Source: Pandoraea thiooxydans (GTDB lineage: Bacteria; Pseudomonadota; Gammaproteobacteria; Burkholderiales; Burkholderiaceae). From it: a stretch of 64,000 nucleotides of DNA. The stretch spans positions 1,426,001-1,490,000 of the forward strand of contig NZ_CP014839.1 in assembly GCF_001931675.1 (NCBI RefSeq). The letters run 5' to 3'. The notes below the pieces were generated by a model. The model was not told where the DNA came from. It searched no databases and saw only the letters and a list, made by a program, of their open reading frames with translations. The position numbers and the translations under genes were made by a program. This document shows, in pieces, positions 63,352 to 64,000 of the stretch; position 1 is the stretch's first letter; every line of letters begins with the position of its first letter.

Positions 63352-64000
63352 ATGCGATCCCCCAATGCGCCGACGGCGCCACGTCAAGGTCCCGATCAGA
63401 TGCAACCGTCTTCGCGCCCGGCAGACATGACAACTTCCGAGTCCGAAGTGGCGGCGAGCGCCGAAGCGCGGCAGGGTTTGTCGAGCGAGCGGGCGGCCGC
63501 GCTGCAGGCCCAATGGGGCCGCAACGAGATCGCCGCGGTCGCGCGCGCGGGGTGGTGGGAGACCCTGCTCGAAGTCCTGCGCGAACCGATGTTTTTGCTG
63601 CTGCTGGGCGCCAGTGCGGTATATCTGGCGCTGGGTGACCGCATCGAAGCATTGACCCTGCTGGCCTTCGTGCTGCTGGTAGTCGCCCTGACGGCGTTTC
63701 AGAGTCATCGGACCCGCCAGGTGCTGGATGCGTTACGAGAACTCTGCGCACCGCGCGCGCAGGTCCTGCGCGACGGCACGCTGCAAGCCGTCTCGGCCAC
63801 CGAACTGGTGCCGGGTGACGTCGTGGTGGTCGGCGAGGGCGCCCGCGTGCCGGCTGACGGCCTGCTGTTCGAGGCGCATGAGCTTAGCGTCGACGAGTCG
63901 CTGTTGAGCGGCGAGTCGGTGCCGATCGCCAAGTCGTGCGATGGCACGTTGCCGGAACCGGCGCTTGCCGCAGCCCGGCAGCTGTTCTTCGGCTCAATGG
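63352..64000 (+). CDS. Cation-transporting P-type ATPase, 3' end cut by window
   Basis: The N-terminal 216 residues of a type II-like P-type ATPase. The N-domain GLSSERAAALQAQWGRNEI, the first two helices (MFLLLLGASAVYLALGDRIEALTLLAFVLLVVALTAFQ abridged: FLLLLGASAVYLAL) and the actuator motif LSGESVPIAK are visible. DKTGT lies outside the window. The start is uncertain (63352, 63400 or 63427). Calcium or magnesium pump is the likely class; the rest is needed to decide. Confidence 0.72.
   Translation, partial: MRSPNAPTAPRQGPDQMQPSSRPADMTTSESEVAASAEARQGLSSERAAALQAQWGRNEIAAVARAGWWETLLEVLREPMFLLLLGASAVYLALGDRIEALTLLAFVLLVVALTAFQSHRTRQVLDALRELCAPRAQVLRDGTLQAVSATELVPGDVVVVGEGARVPADGLLFEAHELSVDESLLSGESVPIAKSCDGTLPEPALAAARQLFFGSM

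Overview
The window is GC-rich, densely coded chromosomal DNA from a beta-proteobacterium, most likely of the Burkholderiales/Burkholderiaceae. The grounds are codon bias, a SdhB of the Burkholderiales type, a DcaP-type porin, NodT/HlyD/RND export genes and many LysR regulators. I cannot name a species. No rRNA, tRNA or CRISPR array was found. Both edges cut a gene: an RND pump on the left and a P-type ATPase on the right.

Layout. 1-9 kb: end of an RND pump, a proton-type P-type ATPase, a class C beta-lactamase, small membrane proteins including a TMEM175-like channel, a ribbon-helix-helix/VOC gene pair and a methyltransferase. 9-18.4 kb: a stress and redox block, with a four-gene operon (orphan SdhB, cupin, AhpD-like, hemerythrin) divergent from katG, then OsmC, a fused degenerate phosphatase/VOC protein, a VIT1-type transporter, a beta-CASP nuclease and a LOG protein. 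18.6-25 kb: a complete cytochrome bd operon cydA-cydB-cydX-like-cydD-cydC behind a near-consensus FNR/ANR box. 25-31.8 kb: short metabolic genes with LysR regulators (tautomerase, SDR, cytochrome c, aldo-keto reductase, GNAT, dienelactone hydrolase).

31.8-39.8 kb is a coherent uptake system on the minus strand: DcaP-type porin, NitT/TauT-type ABC ATPase, permease and binding protein, a TctDE-like two-component system, and a second binding protein. A perfect tandem 11-bp repeat before the porin is a good candidate site for the OmpR-type regulator. The substrate is unknown, probably an organic anion.

41.3-44.6 kb is a nested mobile element. An IS4-family insertion sequence with 18-bp terminal repeats and a 12-bp target duplication sits in a bidirectional terminator. 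It is itself interrupted, inside the 3' end of the transposase gene, by a group II intron of class C type. Removing the intron restores the transposase frame as far as a stop codon inside the terminal repeat, which fixes both intron ends. 44.6-50.4 kb is a tripartite NodT-HlyD-RND efflux operon.

50.9-57 kb holds two cyclic-di-GMP enzymes (a diguanylate cyclase ending in a hexanucleotide repeat, and a GGDEF-EAL protein). They flank a small phage-like switch: an S24/CI-like repressor divergent from an unknown 83-aa protein and a gene resembling a phage antiterminator, with operator-like palindromes between them. 57-64 kb carries exporters (TauE, EamA, MFS), an Lrp and a LysR regulator, DUF1993, an alpha/beta hydrolase and the start of a second P-type ATPase.
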